The notes below the pieces were generated by a model. That model was not told the origin of the DNA, did not search any database, and worked only from the letters and a program-made list of their open reading frames with translations. Both the position numbers and the translations under genes were made by a program. A DNA stretch of 64,000 nucleotides from JBOFZL01 sp051655155 (lineage in GTDB: Bacteria > Bacillota > Clostridia > Peptostreptococcales > Filifactoraceae), in contig JBOFZL010000026.1 of the NCBI GenBank assembly GCA_051655155.1, positions 106,430 through 170,429 on the forward strand, read 5' to 3'. Positions 55,667 through 63,820 of the stretch are shown in pieces. The first letter of the stretch is position 1. Each line of letters opens with the position of its first letter.

Positions 55667-55996
55667 ATGAAACTTGTAGTTGCAATAGTGAATAAAGATG
55701 ATTCAACCATACTTAGAGAAGAGCTTGTAAAGAATAAATTCGGAGTTACTAAATTAGCTACCAAAGGAGGGTTTCTTCACGCAGATAATATGACTATGTT
55801 AATAGGAGTAGAAGATCAACGTTTAGAGGAGGCTATGGAGCTTATTAAAGAAAACTGTAAAAAACGTAAGGCACTAGTTCCTGGTTCCGTATCTGATTTT
55901 TTTCCTACGGGAGGTCATATTGGAGTCCCTTTAGAGATAACTGTGGGGGGAGCGACCTGTTTCGTAATAGATGTAGAACAATTTATAAGAATCTAA
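55667..55996 (+). CDS. darA: Cyclic-di-AMP receptor, PII-like (DarA/PstA family)
   Basis: The ATG at 55667 follows GGAGG; the GTG at 55652 overlaps that site and is rejected. The product has 109 residues, the usual family length. VNKDDSTILREELVKNKFGVTKLATKGGFL includes the T/K-x-GGFL loop, and a long loop (KENCKKRKALVPGSVSDF) follows, as in DarA/PstA. These small trimeric proteins bind c-di-AMP and signal to unknown partners. It is transcribed alone, with a terminator directly after it. Confidence 0.92.
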   Translation: MKLVVAIVNKDDSTILREELVKNKFGVTKLATKGGFLHADNMTMLIGVEDQRLEEAMELIKENCKKRKALVPGSVSDFFPTGGHIGVPLEITVGGATCFVIDVEQFIRI

Positions 55997-56014
55997 AAAA
56001 CTTAAGAAAAATTT

Positions 56015-56042
56015 AAGGAGACTTTAACTAAAGTCTCCTTTT
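56015..56042 (+). terminator. Terminator after darA
   Basis: AAGGAGACTTT and AAAGTCTCCTT arms, 11 bp each, around a 4-base loop, then TTTT. Confidence 0.9.
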
Positions 56043-56102
56043 AGCTATATTGAAATGAGAAGCAATTTCTGATATATTAGTATTAATAAGGAGATGAAAA
56101 TA

Positions 56103-57230
56103 ATGAAAAACACTAAGAAAATATTTACTTTAACTCTAGCAACATTTATATGTTTAACAAATTTAAGTTTTGGAAACGAAAAAACTGAAAAAGATAAAAA
56201 TACTAAAAAATTAATAACCGTAGAAATTGCAACTAAAATTGCACTAGAAAAAAACTTAGACCTAAAGTACTATGATTCTCAAAAAGAAAAGGTGCAAGCA
56301 AATATAGATGCTTATTTTAATAATATTATCAGTAATGGAGACGCATTATCCTTACCCGGAGCGGAAAGCTCCTTAGCGGCTGTTCAATATGGGGGATCTC
56401 AAGCTTTTCTATCAAAAAATAAAATTGAAAGAGGGAAAATATTAAGAACGGAAGCGATTAAAAGTACAGTGGAAAATTCTTTTGCTAATATCTCAAAACA
56501 AAGAAGAGAACGACTAGCCTTAGAAGAAAAATACAATAGAGAAGCAAAATTTTATACTATAGAAGAGAAGAAAAAAGATTTAGGGGTAATAAGTAAGGTA
56601 AAATTAGAAGAAAACAGGCTGGCGCTCTTAGAACTAAAAACAGCGCTTGAAAGTAAAACTACAGACTTGACAATAGCTTATGGGGAGTTAAATAAGCTCT
56701 TGAAACTGCCTAAATTTGAAGAATACACTATAGAAGATTATCAAGTAGAGTACATTCCTTTAGACTGGACAAAAGAAGATATAGATAGTTATATTTCTCA
56801 AGTTCCTGATTATAACATGGACGTGTTAAACAAAAGGGACGAGGCAGAATTTAATAGAAATGAGATAAACAACATACTAGCAATAAATGATGGAAAAGAA
56901 CCGTATATGTCAATAAAGGCAGATAGTTACATTGCAGACTTTAGTGCAAGTCAGTTAGCAGAAGAAAGCATAATAGCGGCAAGAGATAAATATAATAACT
57001 TGCTTCAACTTCAATCAGGAATAACTGCCTTAGAACAAAATATAAAAACATTGGAATTGCAAAAAAATAACTTGGAAGCAAGAGTAAAAACGGGACAAGT
57101 ATCAAAACTAGAAGTGGATAAACTAAATGGAACGATAAAAGATACTCAAAATAATCTTGCATCTCAAAAAGAAGCATATATGAATTTAAAAAGAATATTT
57201 CAAAATAGATATATGGTAGGACTAGCATAA
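56103..57230 (+). CDS. TolC/OEP-like coiled-coil exported protein
   Basis: The ATG at 56103 is 9 bases after AAGGAG; the ATG at 56094 is too close. The product has 375 residues with a signal peptide of about 24 residues (ending near FGNE). The rest is long helical coiled coil with the repeated layout of outer-membrane efflux proteins: ITVEIATKIALEKNLDLKYY near the start, LALEEKYNREAKFY and VKTGQVSKLEVDKL-type hairpins. No outer-membrane barrel or secretin is recognisable, and the organism appears monoderm. It may be a cell-surface or envelope adaptor. No efflux pump gene is beside it. Confidence 0.65.
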   Translation: MKNTKKIFTLTLATFICLTNLSFGNEKTEKDKNTKKLITVEIATKIALEKNLDLKYYDSQKEKVQANIDAYFNNIISNGDALSLPGAESSLAAVQYGGSQAFLSKNKIERGKILRTEAIKSTVENSFANISKQRRERLALEEKYNREAKFYTIEEKKKDLGVISKVKLEENRLALLELKTALESKTTDLTIAYGELNKLLKLPKFEEYTIEDYQVEYIPLDWTKEDIDSYISQVPDYNMDVLNKRDEAEFNRNEINNILAINDGKEPYMSIKADSYIADFSASQLAEESIIAARDKYNNLLQLQSGITALEQNIKTLELQKNNLEARVKTGQVSKLEVDKLNGTIKDTQNNLASQKEAYMNLKRIFQNRYMVGLA

Positions 57231-57245
57231 ATAAAGATTTAAAGT

Positions 57246-57289
57246 AAAGAATCACCTTGGCTTTATTAGAAGAGCCAAGGTGATTCTTT
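57246..57289. terminator. Perfect inverted repeat after the TolC-like gene
   Basis: AAAGAATCACCTTGGCT and its exact complement (17 bp each) around a 10-base loop. Only three T follow on the plus strand, and the minus-strand neighbour ends at 57397, so it may act as a terminator for both genes. Confidence 0.7.
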
Positions 57290-57396
57290 GCAAATAATAA
57301 GTACCTATAAAACTATTTTGCATAATTATAAACATTAAATAAATGAGGTAATATAGAAATATAATACTAAATATATACTGTTTAGCGAATAAATTG

Positions 57397-57966
57397 CTAA
57401 ATACCAAATGTTTTAGGGCTAATATCTAATCCCACCATTTTACTAAAGGCAAGTGCCCATTTTATAAAATTATAAGACACAGATGTTATAATTTTATCTG
57501 TTATAATATATCCATCTTCTATTGGGTTTGCAATATTATCATCCCAACCTACCATCTTATCTAAATCGACTGGAGAGAAGCCTTCTTCATAAAGTTCATC
57601 TTTGTTAATGCCAGCCATAAAGGGCTTTCCATTTATTAATCCGGCTTTAACAAGCAATATAGGCGCTATTGATATGGCACCAATTATTTTTCCTTCAAAA
57701 GACCTTATAAATTCTATAATTTTTTCATCTTCTATGGCATCTCTAATGTCCATTGCTCCAGGCAATAGCAAACTATCATATTCATCTAAATTTATATTAT
57801 CAATACTTTCATCAGGAATTACTCGTAACCCTTCTTCACTTTTGACAGAATCCAAAGTTCTGCTAAAAATCGTAATATTTTTTTCTGATAGTGATAAAAT
57901 TTCAAGTGCAACGCTAAATTCAAAGTTGCAAAAGGACTCATAGATTAATACGGCTGTTTTTTTCAT
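57397..57966 (-). CDS. DJ-1/PfpI family protein lacking the usual Cys
   Basis: A protein of 189 residues starting after AAGGAGGG. The fold markers are present: VLIYESFCNFEFSVALEIL, SLLLPGAMDIRDAI and the nucleophile-elbow region GAISIAPILLVKAGLI. The conserved Cys of DJ-1/PfpI elbows (usually AxCxxP) is Ser99 here, so classic chaperone, protease or glyoxalase activity is doubtful. It may be a divergent ThiJ branch. It lies 49 bases downstream of the cysteine desulfurase gene on the same strand, so the two are probably one transcript. Confidence 0.85.
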   Translation of the reverse strand: MKKTAVLIYESFCNFEFSVALEILSLSEKNITIFSRTLDSVKSEEGLRVIPDESIDNINLDEYDSLLLPGAMDIRDAIEDEKIIEFIRSFEGKIIGAISIAPILLVKAGLINGKPFMAGINKDELYEEGFSPVDLDKMVGWDDNIANPIEDGYIITDKIITSVSYNFIKWALAFSKMVGLDISPKTFGI

Positions 57967-58015
57967 ATAATACCCTCCTTGGTTTTGGTAATATACCTAA
58001 ATTGATATATTAATT

Positions 58016-59149
58016 TTAAAAGATATCCATAATTGCCTTTATGCAATAGTCGATTTCTTCTTGGGTATTCATATATCCAAAGCTTAGTCTTACACTACCT
58101 TGTGGGAAGCTATCATAATACTTATGAGCGCTAGGACTACAGTGGAGCCCACAACGATTTTGAATATTATATTTTGCTTGAAGTTCGTAGGAGATCATAG
58201 CGTTATCAAAGCCTGTAAAGTCAAGAGAAAACACCGGAGTTCTATTAGATATATCATTTACTCCTAGTAGTCTGTAATTTATATTCTTTTCTGTAAGTTT
58301 CGATAAGTTGTCGTAAAAGTATTTCATAAGTTGTTGTTCTTTTTTATAAACTTCCGGGATACCCACATCTTTAAGATATTTTAGACTTGCGTTTAGCCCG
58401 AAGATACCCAGCATATTTGGAGTACCGGATTCATATTTGTCAGGCATAAAGTCAGGTTGAACTTCTACATCAGATTTACTACCTGTTCCTCCCTGTATAA
58501 AACTTTTGATTTTTGGAACCATAGGGGATTTAATTATAAATCCTCCTATTCCTTGAGGACCAAGTAGGCTTTTATGGCCAGTGAAGCAAAGCACGTCTAT
58601 ATTCATATCTTCCATGTCAATGTCTAACATTCCTGCACTTTGGGCAGCATCTAATATGAATGGTATGGAATATTTTTTGCATAAATTACCAATTTCTTTT
58701 ATGGGAAGTATATCACCTGTTACGTTACTTGAATGAGTCATTATTACTGCTTTTATTTCTTTTTTAAGTTCTTCCTCAAAGGAAGATAGATTTTTTAGCA
58801 CATCTACTTTTATTATTTCGGCATCTACTGCGTTTAAAGGTCTCATTACCGCATTATGTTCTACTGGCGATACTAGAACTTTGTCTTTTGGGTTAATTAG
58901 CCCTTTTATTATGACATTAAGGCTCTCTGTTATATTTTTTGTGAAGCACACGTTTTCTGGATGGTGATAGTTCACTAGTTGGCTTAGCATTTCTCGTGTT
59001 TCGTATACGACATCTTCTGAAAGTGTTGCTTCCTTATATATTCCTCGTCCTACACTGCATCCGATATTAGTTATATAGTTGCTTATAGTTTGGGCTACAA
59101 TCTCAGGTTTTGGATAAGATGTTGCTCCGTTATCAAAATATATTCTCAT
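58016..59149 (-). CDS. Cysteine desulfurase / selenocysteine lyase-like class V aminotransferase
   Basis: A protein of 377 residues. YFDNGATSYPKPE opens the protein, DAAQSAGMLDIDM and FTGHKSLLGPQG (PLP Lys about 197) are the PLP site, and RCGLHCSPSAHKYY carries the catalytic Cys. The type found beside yedE genes is linked to sulfur or selenium mobilisation. It is divergent from yedE (59352). It would release S or Se from cysteine or selenocysteine for the TusA-like protein encoded nearby. AAGGAG precedes the start. Confidence 0.9.
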   Translation of the reverse strand: MRIYFDNGATSYPKPEIVAQTISNYITNIGCSVGRGIYKEATLSEDVVYETREMLSQLVNYHHPENVCFTKNITESLNVIIKGLINPKDKVLVSPVEHNAVMRPLNAVDAEIIKVDVLKNLSSFEEELKKEIKAVIMTHSSNVTGDILPIKEIGNLCKKYSIPFILDAAQSAGMLDIDMEDMNIDVLCFTGHKSLLGPQGIGGFIIKSPMVPKIKSFIQGGTGSKSDVEVQPDFMPDKYESGTPNMLGIFGLNASLKYLKDVGIPEVYKKEQQLMKYFYDNLSKLTEKNINYRLLGVNDISNRTPVFSLDFTGFDNAMISYELQAKYNIQNRCGLHCSPSAHKYYDSFPQGSVRLSFGYMNTQEEIDYCIKAIMDIF

Positions 59150-59351
59150 ATGATACTCCTTATAATTATAGTTATATCTTTACTCTACTATAAGTGGTTG
59201 GAAAAATCAAGGAAGCTAAAGAAATTATGGAGTAGCGTTATGGAGAAAGTAAATATCTAGTATTGAATTATTTGATGGTGAAATAGTGATGTTTCAGGGC
59301 TAATTTTTGATAGAATAGTAATGAAATTTATTTTGATAAGGAGGATTTATT

Positions 59352-60428
59352 TTGAAAGGAAAGTATGGAGTGATTTTGACAGGTGGGGTTATTGGATTTT
59401 TAGCAGTGCTTCTGGTTTGGCTAGGTAATCCTGGGAATATGGGGATGTGCATTGCTTGTTTTTTGAGAGATACGGCAGGTGCTTTAGGGCTTCATAAGGC
59501 AGAGGTAGTTCAATATATAAGGCCTGAGGTTAGTGGCATTATTTTAGGGGCTTTTCTAATGGCAGTATTCAGTAAGGAGTTTAGACCTAAGGGTGGTTCT
59601 TCTGCTTTTACTAGATTTATAATTGGTTTTTTTGTTGTTATAGGAGCATTAGTGTTTTTAGGTTGTCCTTTAAGAGTGGTACTAAGATTGGCAGGGGGAG
59701 ACTTAAATGCTATTTGGGGGCTGGCAGGTTTTGCAGGAGGTATTTTGGTGGGCGTTGTTATGCTCAACAAAGGGTTTTCTTTGGGAAGAACTTATAAGAG
59801 TTCTGTGATTGAAGGTGGTGCTATTTCTTTAATAGCTATAGGGCTTGTTGGACTCTTAGTTATTACACCGTCGCTAGTTTTGTTTAGTGCCAAGGGACCG
59901 GGTTCAATGCATGCACCTTGGTTTATTGCGCTTGGAGCTGGTCTAATTGTTGGGGCTATGGCACAGAGAAGCAGGCTTTGTATGGTTGGTGGAATTAGAG
60001 ATTTACTTATGTTTAAGGACTGGCACCTAATGTCAGGGTTTGTGGCAATATTCGTTGTAGCTTTAATAGGAAACATCTATATTGGAAAGTTTCATCTAGG
60101 GTTTACTGAACAACCTATAGCCCATACTGATGCTCTATGGAATTTTAGTGGAATGGTATTGGCAGGCTGGGGCTCTGTACTTTTAGGTGGTTGTCCACTT
60201 AGGCAATTAATAATGTCAGGGGAAGGAAGTTCTGATTCAGCGATGACAATTATGGGTGTTGTTATTGGGGCTGCCTTCGCTCACAACTTTAAGCTTGCTT
60301 CTTCGCCAGATGGGCCTACTATGAATGGAAAGATAGCTGTAATAATAGGTTTAATTGTATTAGTAATAATTTCTTTCTACAATATTAACAAGCAAATAGA
60401 GTTTAAGAATGTTAAGGAGGGAAGATAG
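59352..60428 (+). CDS. yedE: YedE family putative selenium/sulfur transporter
   Basis: A protein of 358 residues with about nine to ten hydrophobic segments. It contains repeated small motifs of the YeeE/YedE (DUF395) family: CIACFLRDTAGALG, FLGCPLRVVLRLAGGD, RSRLCMVGGIRD and LGGCPLRQLIMSGEG. The conserved cysteines are thought to guide thiosulfate or selenium species through the membrane in relatives. It starts after AAGGAGG and its stop is adjacent to the TusA-like gene, a typical yedE-yedF pair. Confidence 0.92.
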   Translation: MKGKYGVILTGGVIGFLAVLLVWLGNPGNMGMCIACFLRDTAGALGLHKAEVVQYIRPEVSGIILGAFLMAVFSKEFRPKGGSSAFTRFIIGFFVVIGALVFLGCPLRVVLRLAGGDLNAIWGLAGFAGGILVGVVMLNKGFSLGRTYKSSVIEGGAISLIAIGLVGLLVITPSLVLFSAKGPGSMHAPWFIALGAGLIVGAMAQRSRLCMVGGIRDLLMFKDWHLMSGFVAIFVVALIGNIYIGKFHLGFTEQPIAHTDALWNFSGMVLAGWGSVLLGGCPLRQLIMSGEGSSDSAMTIMGVVIGAAFAHNFKLASSPDGPTMNGKIAVIIGLIVLVIISFYNINKQIEFKNVKEGR

Positions 60429-60638
60429 ATGGTAGAATTTGATGCGAGAGGTCTTTCCTGTCCACAGCCTGTGCTTATGGCGAAAAAAACTATGGAAAAA
60501 TCTCCAAAAGGGTTTATAATTATAGTAGATAATGAAACTGCAAGGGAGAATGTTAAACGCTTTATGGAAAGTAAGGGCTACCTTGTAAATACAACTCATA
60601 AGGATGATGATTATTATGAGCTTAGAGCAATTAAATAG
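60429..60638 (+). CDS. yedF: TusA-like sulfurtransferase domain protein (short YedF)
   Basis: A protein of 69 residues. FDARGLSCPQPVLMAKK contains the CPxP motif whose Cys carries persulfide or selenide in TusA/SirA proteins. The usual YedF has about 200 residues with a second, DsrE-like domain; here only the TusA part is present. It starts right after yedE with GGAGGGAAG upstream. Its 3' end overlaps the start of the DUF3343 gene in another frame. Confidence 0.9.
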   Translation: MVEFDARGLSCPQPVLMAKKTMEKSPKGFIIIVDNETARENVKRFMESKGYLVNTTHKDDDYYELRAIK

Positions 60639-60870
60639 TTATATAGTAACTTTTTTTACTCATTCAGGAGCAGTTGCATATAAAAGATATTTAAGTAAAT
60701 TAGGGACGGAGGCAGAGTTGATGCCTGTGCCTAGGAGTTTAAGTTCTTCTTGTGGCGTTTGTTTAAGATTGGAATATAGCCATATTATGGAGGCTGTCAC
60801 TACAGATGTGGACTGTATTTATAAGATGTCAGATGGAAAATATTACCTGATTTATGAGTGCGAAGAATAG
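60616..60870 (+). CDS. DUF3343 (putative Se/S carrier-like) protein
   Basis: The ATG at 60616 follows AAGGA at a spacing of about 11, so the ATGs at 60604 and 60607 are less likely. The product has 84 residues. YIVTFFTHSGAVAYKRYLSK and LMPVPRSLSSSCGVCLRLEY are the DUF3343 blocks; the Cys pair CGVC is the likely carrier site. These proteins are often found with YedF and selenium genes. It overlaps the TusA-like gene by 23 bases. The precise reaction is unknown. Confidence 0.88.
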   Translation: MSLEQLNSYIVTFFTHSGAVAYKRYLSKLGTEAELMPVPRSLSSSCGVCLRLEYSHIMEAVTTDVDCIYKMSDGKYYLIYECEE

Positions 60871-61149
60871 GCTGAGTTTTAAGTTGAAATTAAAGGAATA
60901 TCACCATGGTAAAATGGTAAGGTGGAGAGAAGTCATCGAGGAGCTTGAAAAATCCTATATTTAAGAATAATATTTAGAAGCTTGAAAGAGTATATCCACC
61001 TGTTTACAGGTGAGCAAGTAGGAAAAGTAAGAGTATCTTTAGGGGCAATCAGAGAGAAAAAGTGGTTGACAAACCTTTTAACGTGCAAGATAAGGAGCTT
61101 TTATAGGGCTAAAGCAAACCACCCGTTTTACGGGTGGTTATGATTATTT
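60871..61149. other. Structured non-coding stretch after the selenium cassette
   Basis: No gene is visible. It contains small hairpins: CACCTG/CAGGTG near 60991-61007, an ACCAT/ATGGT pair near 60900-60920, and the GC-rich one at 61117-61139. A TTGACA at about 61068 has no clear -10 box. The stretch may hold debris of a transposon end, an undescribed RNA, or just the two operons' tails. Confidence 0.4.
61117..61139. terminator. GC-rich inverted repeat at the end of mtaD
   Basis: AACCACCCG and CGGGTGGTT around a 5-base loop, 10 bases beyond the mtaD stop on the minus strand. T runs on either side are weak, so it could be a terminator or the hairpin end of an IS200/IS605-like element. Confidence 0.55.
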
Positions 61150-62463
61150 TTAAAAGTTTCCAAATATTCTTGGGATGGCATATGTTTCCAAGTCTTCTAC
61201 AGCTTTGTTGTAGTCTAGGGTGTAGAAGTTGCCATCTTCGTAAAGAATCTTTCCTCTAACCATTGTTAATATCACATTTTCACCCTTTGTAGAGTATACG
61301 ATGCTTGAATATGGGTCATAAGATGGGATAAGGTTTGGAGCTTTAAGATCCAACATGATAATATCTGCGTCCTTGCCTACTTCTAAACTTCCGCACTCAT
61401 TTTCTCTAAGCTGTGAGATTGCTCCATTTTTTGTAGCCATTTTTACCAGAAGAGGTGCTGGCATGACAGTAGGATCCATTAGAGCTGTTTTTTGAACAAT
61501 GGCAGCCATTTTCATTTCTTCGAACATATCGATGTTGTTATTGGAACATACGCTATCAGTTCCGATTGATACGTTCATACCTTTTTCCAAGTAATAAGGA
61601 ACTCTTGCTATTCCACAGGCAAGTTTTAGGTTGGAAACAATTTGGTGAGATAAACTCACTTGGTTTTTAACCATTATTTCTACGTCATCATCGCTTAGGT
61701 GAACTCCATGAGCCATGTGGGAGCCTTTAAAGAAAACTCCTGCCTCTTCCAGAAGCTTTGAAGGGCTTTTTTTGTATATAGCTTGGGCTTCATTATTTTC
61801 CACCATGGTTTCGCTTAAGTGGACGTGTAGACCAAGGTTATTTTTTTTAGCGTAATTTGCCATGGCTTCCCATGCTTTAGGATGTGAAGTATAGACAGCG
61901 TGGATGGAAGCGTCTATCTTTATTCTTCCTTTATCTGCCATATGATAGTTAGATACCAGTTCTTTTAATTCTTTGTAAGACGTTGTTTCTTCAAAGTTGA
62001 AGTCATCTGGTTTAAAATCTACTATTGGACGACCAAGGTTAGCTTTTATTCCTGATTCTAAAACCACGTTTGCTATCTGATCTACATGATCGTACATATC
62101 TGTGAAAGAGGTTATTCCATTTCGTAGCATTTCTGCTACACCAAGGATACTACCTATTCTTGCACACTTATCATCGAATTTTGCTTCAGCAGGAAATACT
62201 TTTTCTGTAAGCCAAGGCTGAAGGAACATATCGTCAGCGTAACCACGGATCAAGGTCATAGGTAGATGGGTATGAGTGTTGATTAATCCCGGCATTATAA
62301 GTTTATGCTTGCCGTCTATGATTTTTTCACCGCCCTCTGAGGGACAGTCAGCGCCAATGTAGGTAATTTTCTGATCTTTTACTCCTAAATAGGCGTTATG
62401 GAATACATCCATTTTTTCATTTACTGTAACTATGGTTACGTTTTTAAATAGAATATCGTACAT
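61150..62463 (-). CDS. mtaD: 5'-methylthioadenosine / S-adenosylhomocysteine deaminase
   Basis: A protein of 437 residues of the amidohydrolase superfamily. MPGLINTHTHLPMTLIRGYADD (metal ligands HTH), LHVHLSET, AHGVHLSDDDVEIM and GTDSVCSNNNIDMFEEMK (metal Asp) are the MtaD/SsnA-type motifs. It would deaminate MTA or SAH to the inosine forms. It lies 36 bases downstream of pnp on the same strand, so the two form a purine and methionine salvage unit. AAAGGAG precedes the start. Confidence 0.88.
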   Translation of the reverse strand: MYDILFKNVTIVTVNEKMDVFHNAYLGVKDQKITYIGADCPSEGGEKIIDGKHKLIMPGLINTHTHLPMTLIRGYADDMFLQPWLTEKVFPAEAKFDDKCARIGSILGVAEMLRNGITSFTDMYDHVDQIANVVLESGIKANLGRPIVDFKPDDFNFEETTSYKELKELVSNYHMADKGRIKIDASIHAVYTSHPKAWEAMANYAKKNNLGLHVHLSETMVENNEAQAIYKKSPSKLLEEAGVFFKGSHMAHGVHLSDDDVEIMVKNQVSLSHQIVSNLKLACGIARVPYYLEKGMNVSIGTDSVCSNNNIDMFEEMKMAAIVQKTALMDPTVMPAPLLVKMATKNGAISQLRENECGSLEVGKDADIIMLDLKAPNLIPSYDPYSSIVYSTKGENVILTMVRGKILYEDGNFYTLDYNKAVEDLETYAIPRIFGNF

Positions 62464-62499
62464 AATTTTCTCCTTTTGTTAAATTGTAAAATCTATGGT

Positions 62500-63324
62500 T
62501 TATTTTATTTTATCTAAAATGGAAAGTATTAACTTGGCGAAAGGTTCTTGTGCCAAACTACAGTAAGAGTTTATTTCTTCAACTGTAATAGGGGATTTAA
62601 GAACCCCAGAAGCCATGTTTGACACAAGTGAAATTCCCATGATACGCATTTTGCAGTGGGAGGCAACTATTGCTTCGGGGGCAGTGGACATTCCAACTAC
62701 ATCTGCCCCTAAGGTTCTATAGGCTCTTATTTCAGCGGGAGTCTCAAATTGAGGACCTTGGGCATACTGATACACACCTTCGTGAAGTTTTATGTTTAAC
62801 TCTTTAGCAGATTGCATAGCCACCTGTCTAAGTTCAGGAGTGAATATGTCCACCATGTCTGGAAAGCGTGGGCCAAACTCATCTATGTTTTTTCCTCTTA
62901 GTGGATTTGGACAGGCGAATTTGATTATATCCTTTATAAGAACCAATTCTCCTGCTTTATAATCTGTGTTTATTCCACCTACTGCGTTAGTAAGTATCAT
63001 TGTCTGTACGCCTAGTAGATGTGCCAATCTTACTGGGAAGGTAAGTTCTTCTGGTTCGTAACCTTCATAGTAATGGAGTCTACCTTGCATAATCATAACC
63101 TTCGCATTACCTAAAGTTCCAAAGATAAAACGACCTATATGGTCAGGGGCTGTGGATATCTGCATATGAGGTACATCTTTATAATCTATTATGATAGAGT
63201 TTTTTACCTGCTCTCCTAAAAATCCAAGCCCTGAACCCAATATAAGCAAAAAGTTAGGCGTAAAACCATTTAGCTTTTCTCTTAAAATGCTATTAGCCTC
63301 TAAATAGTGCTTGTATTCTAACAT
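62500..63324 (-). CDS. pnp: Purine nucleoside phosphorylase
   Basis: The ATG at 63324 follows AGGAGG; the upstream ATG at 63420 adds unrelated residues. The product has 274 residues. LLILGSGLGFLGEQV holds the phosphate-binding loop, GRLHYYEGYEPEELTFPVRLA and ILTNAVGGINTDYKAGELV follow, and AQGPQFETPAEIRAYRTLGADVVGMSTAPEA ends the substrate site. This is the trimeric PNP I family. It splits inosine and guanosine into base and ribose 1-phosphate. It is the first gene of the pnp-mtaD pair. Confidence 0.95.
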   Translation of the reverse strand: MLEYKHYLEANSILREKLNGFTPNFLLILGSGLGFLGEQVKNSIIIDYKDVPHMQISTAPDHIGRFIFGTLGNAKVMIMQGRLHYYEGYEPEELTFPVRLAHLLGVQTMILTNAVGGINTDYKAGELVLIKDIIKFACPNPLRGKNIDEFGPRFPDMVDIFTPELRQVAMQSAKELNIKLHEGVYQYAQGPQFETPAEIRAYRTLGADVVGMSTAPEAIVASHCKMRIMGISLVSNMASGVLKSPITVEEINSYCSLAQEPFAKLILSILDKIK

Positions 63325-63613
63325 TAGCCTTCCTCCTATTTCTTCAATGAAAAATCTCAAATTTAATTTATTTGTAGTTCTTACATTATATAAGATATTA
63401 TAATATAGTTCAATAGCCATTAATCATAAGGTTAGTTAGGATTTTCAACTTTAAATTTAGCAAAAAATATAGTTATTACGAACGGTTATTATTTAGTAAC
63501 TAAAGAATGATATTTAACATTAGATTCAATAAGTTTTTAATGGTATATATAATGTAGAATAAATTTCGAAATCATTATATTGGGGAAATATCAAAAAATA
63601 ATTTGAAATCTTA

Positions 63614-63642
63614 TTGACAAATAAGATTGAGGGTGGTATATT
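63614..63642 (+). promoter_or_regulatory. rRNA operon promoter P1
   Basis: TTGACA at 63614-63619, a 17-base spacer and TATATT at 63637-63642. Followed by AAGTTGCTT, which recurs after P2. Confidence 0.85.
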
Positions 63643-63699
63643 ATACAAGTTGCTTGAGACACAGAAGAAACAGGTAACAAAATTAAATTAAAAAAACTG

Positions 63700-63728
63700 T
63701 TGACATGTAAATTCAACTGTGGTATATT
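63700..63728 (+). promoter_or_regulatory. rRNA operon promoter P2
   Basis: TTGACA at 63700-63705, a 17-base spacer and TATATT at 63723-63728. The copy lies 86 bp after P1 and shares the GGTATATTA and AAGTTGCTT stretches. Confidence 0.88.
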
Positions 63729-63791
63729 AAATAAGTTGCTTAAAGTAACCAACTTGATGATTAAGAAATTAAAAAAACTTTTTTAAAAAGC

Positions 63792-63820
63792 TTGACATGG
63801 AAGTTGAAAAATGATATACT
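63792..63820 (+). promoter_or_regulatory. rRNA operon promoter P3
   Basis: TTGACA at 63792-63797, a 17-base spacer and TATACT at 63815-63820, 92 bp after P2. It is the best match to consensus. Confidence 0.9.

Noticed and set aside
60871..61149. Possible selenocysteine tRNA beside the selenium cassette
   Set aside because: No T-arm TTCGA-type sequence, no long extra arm and no acceptor pairing could be found in this stretch.
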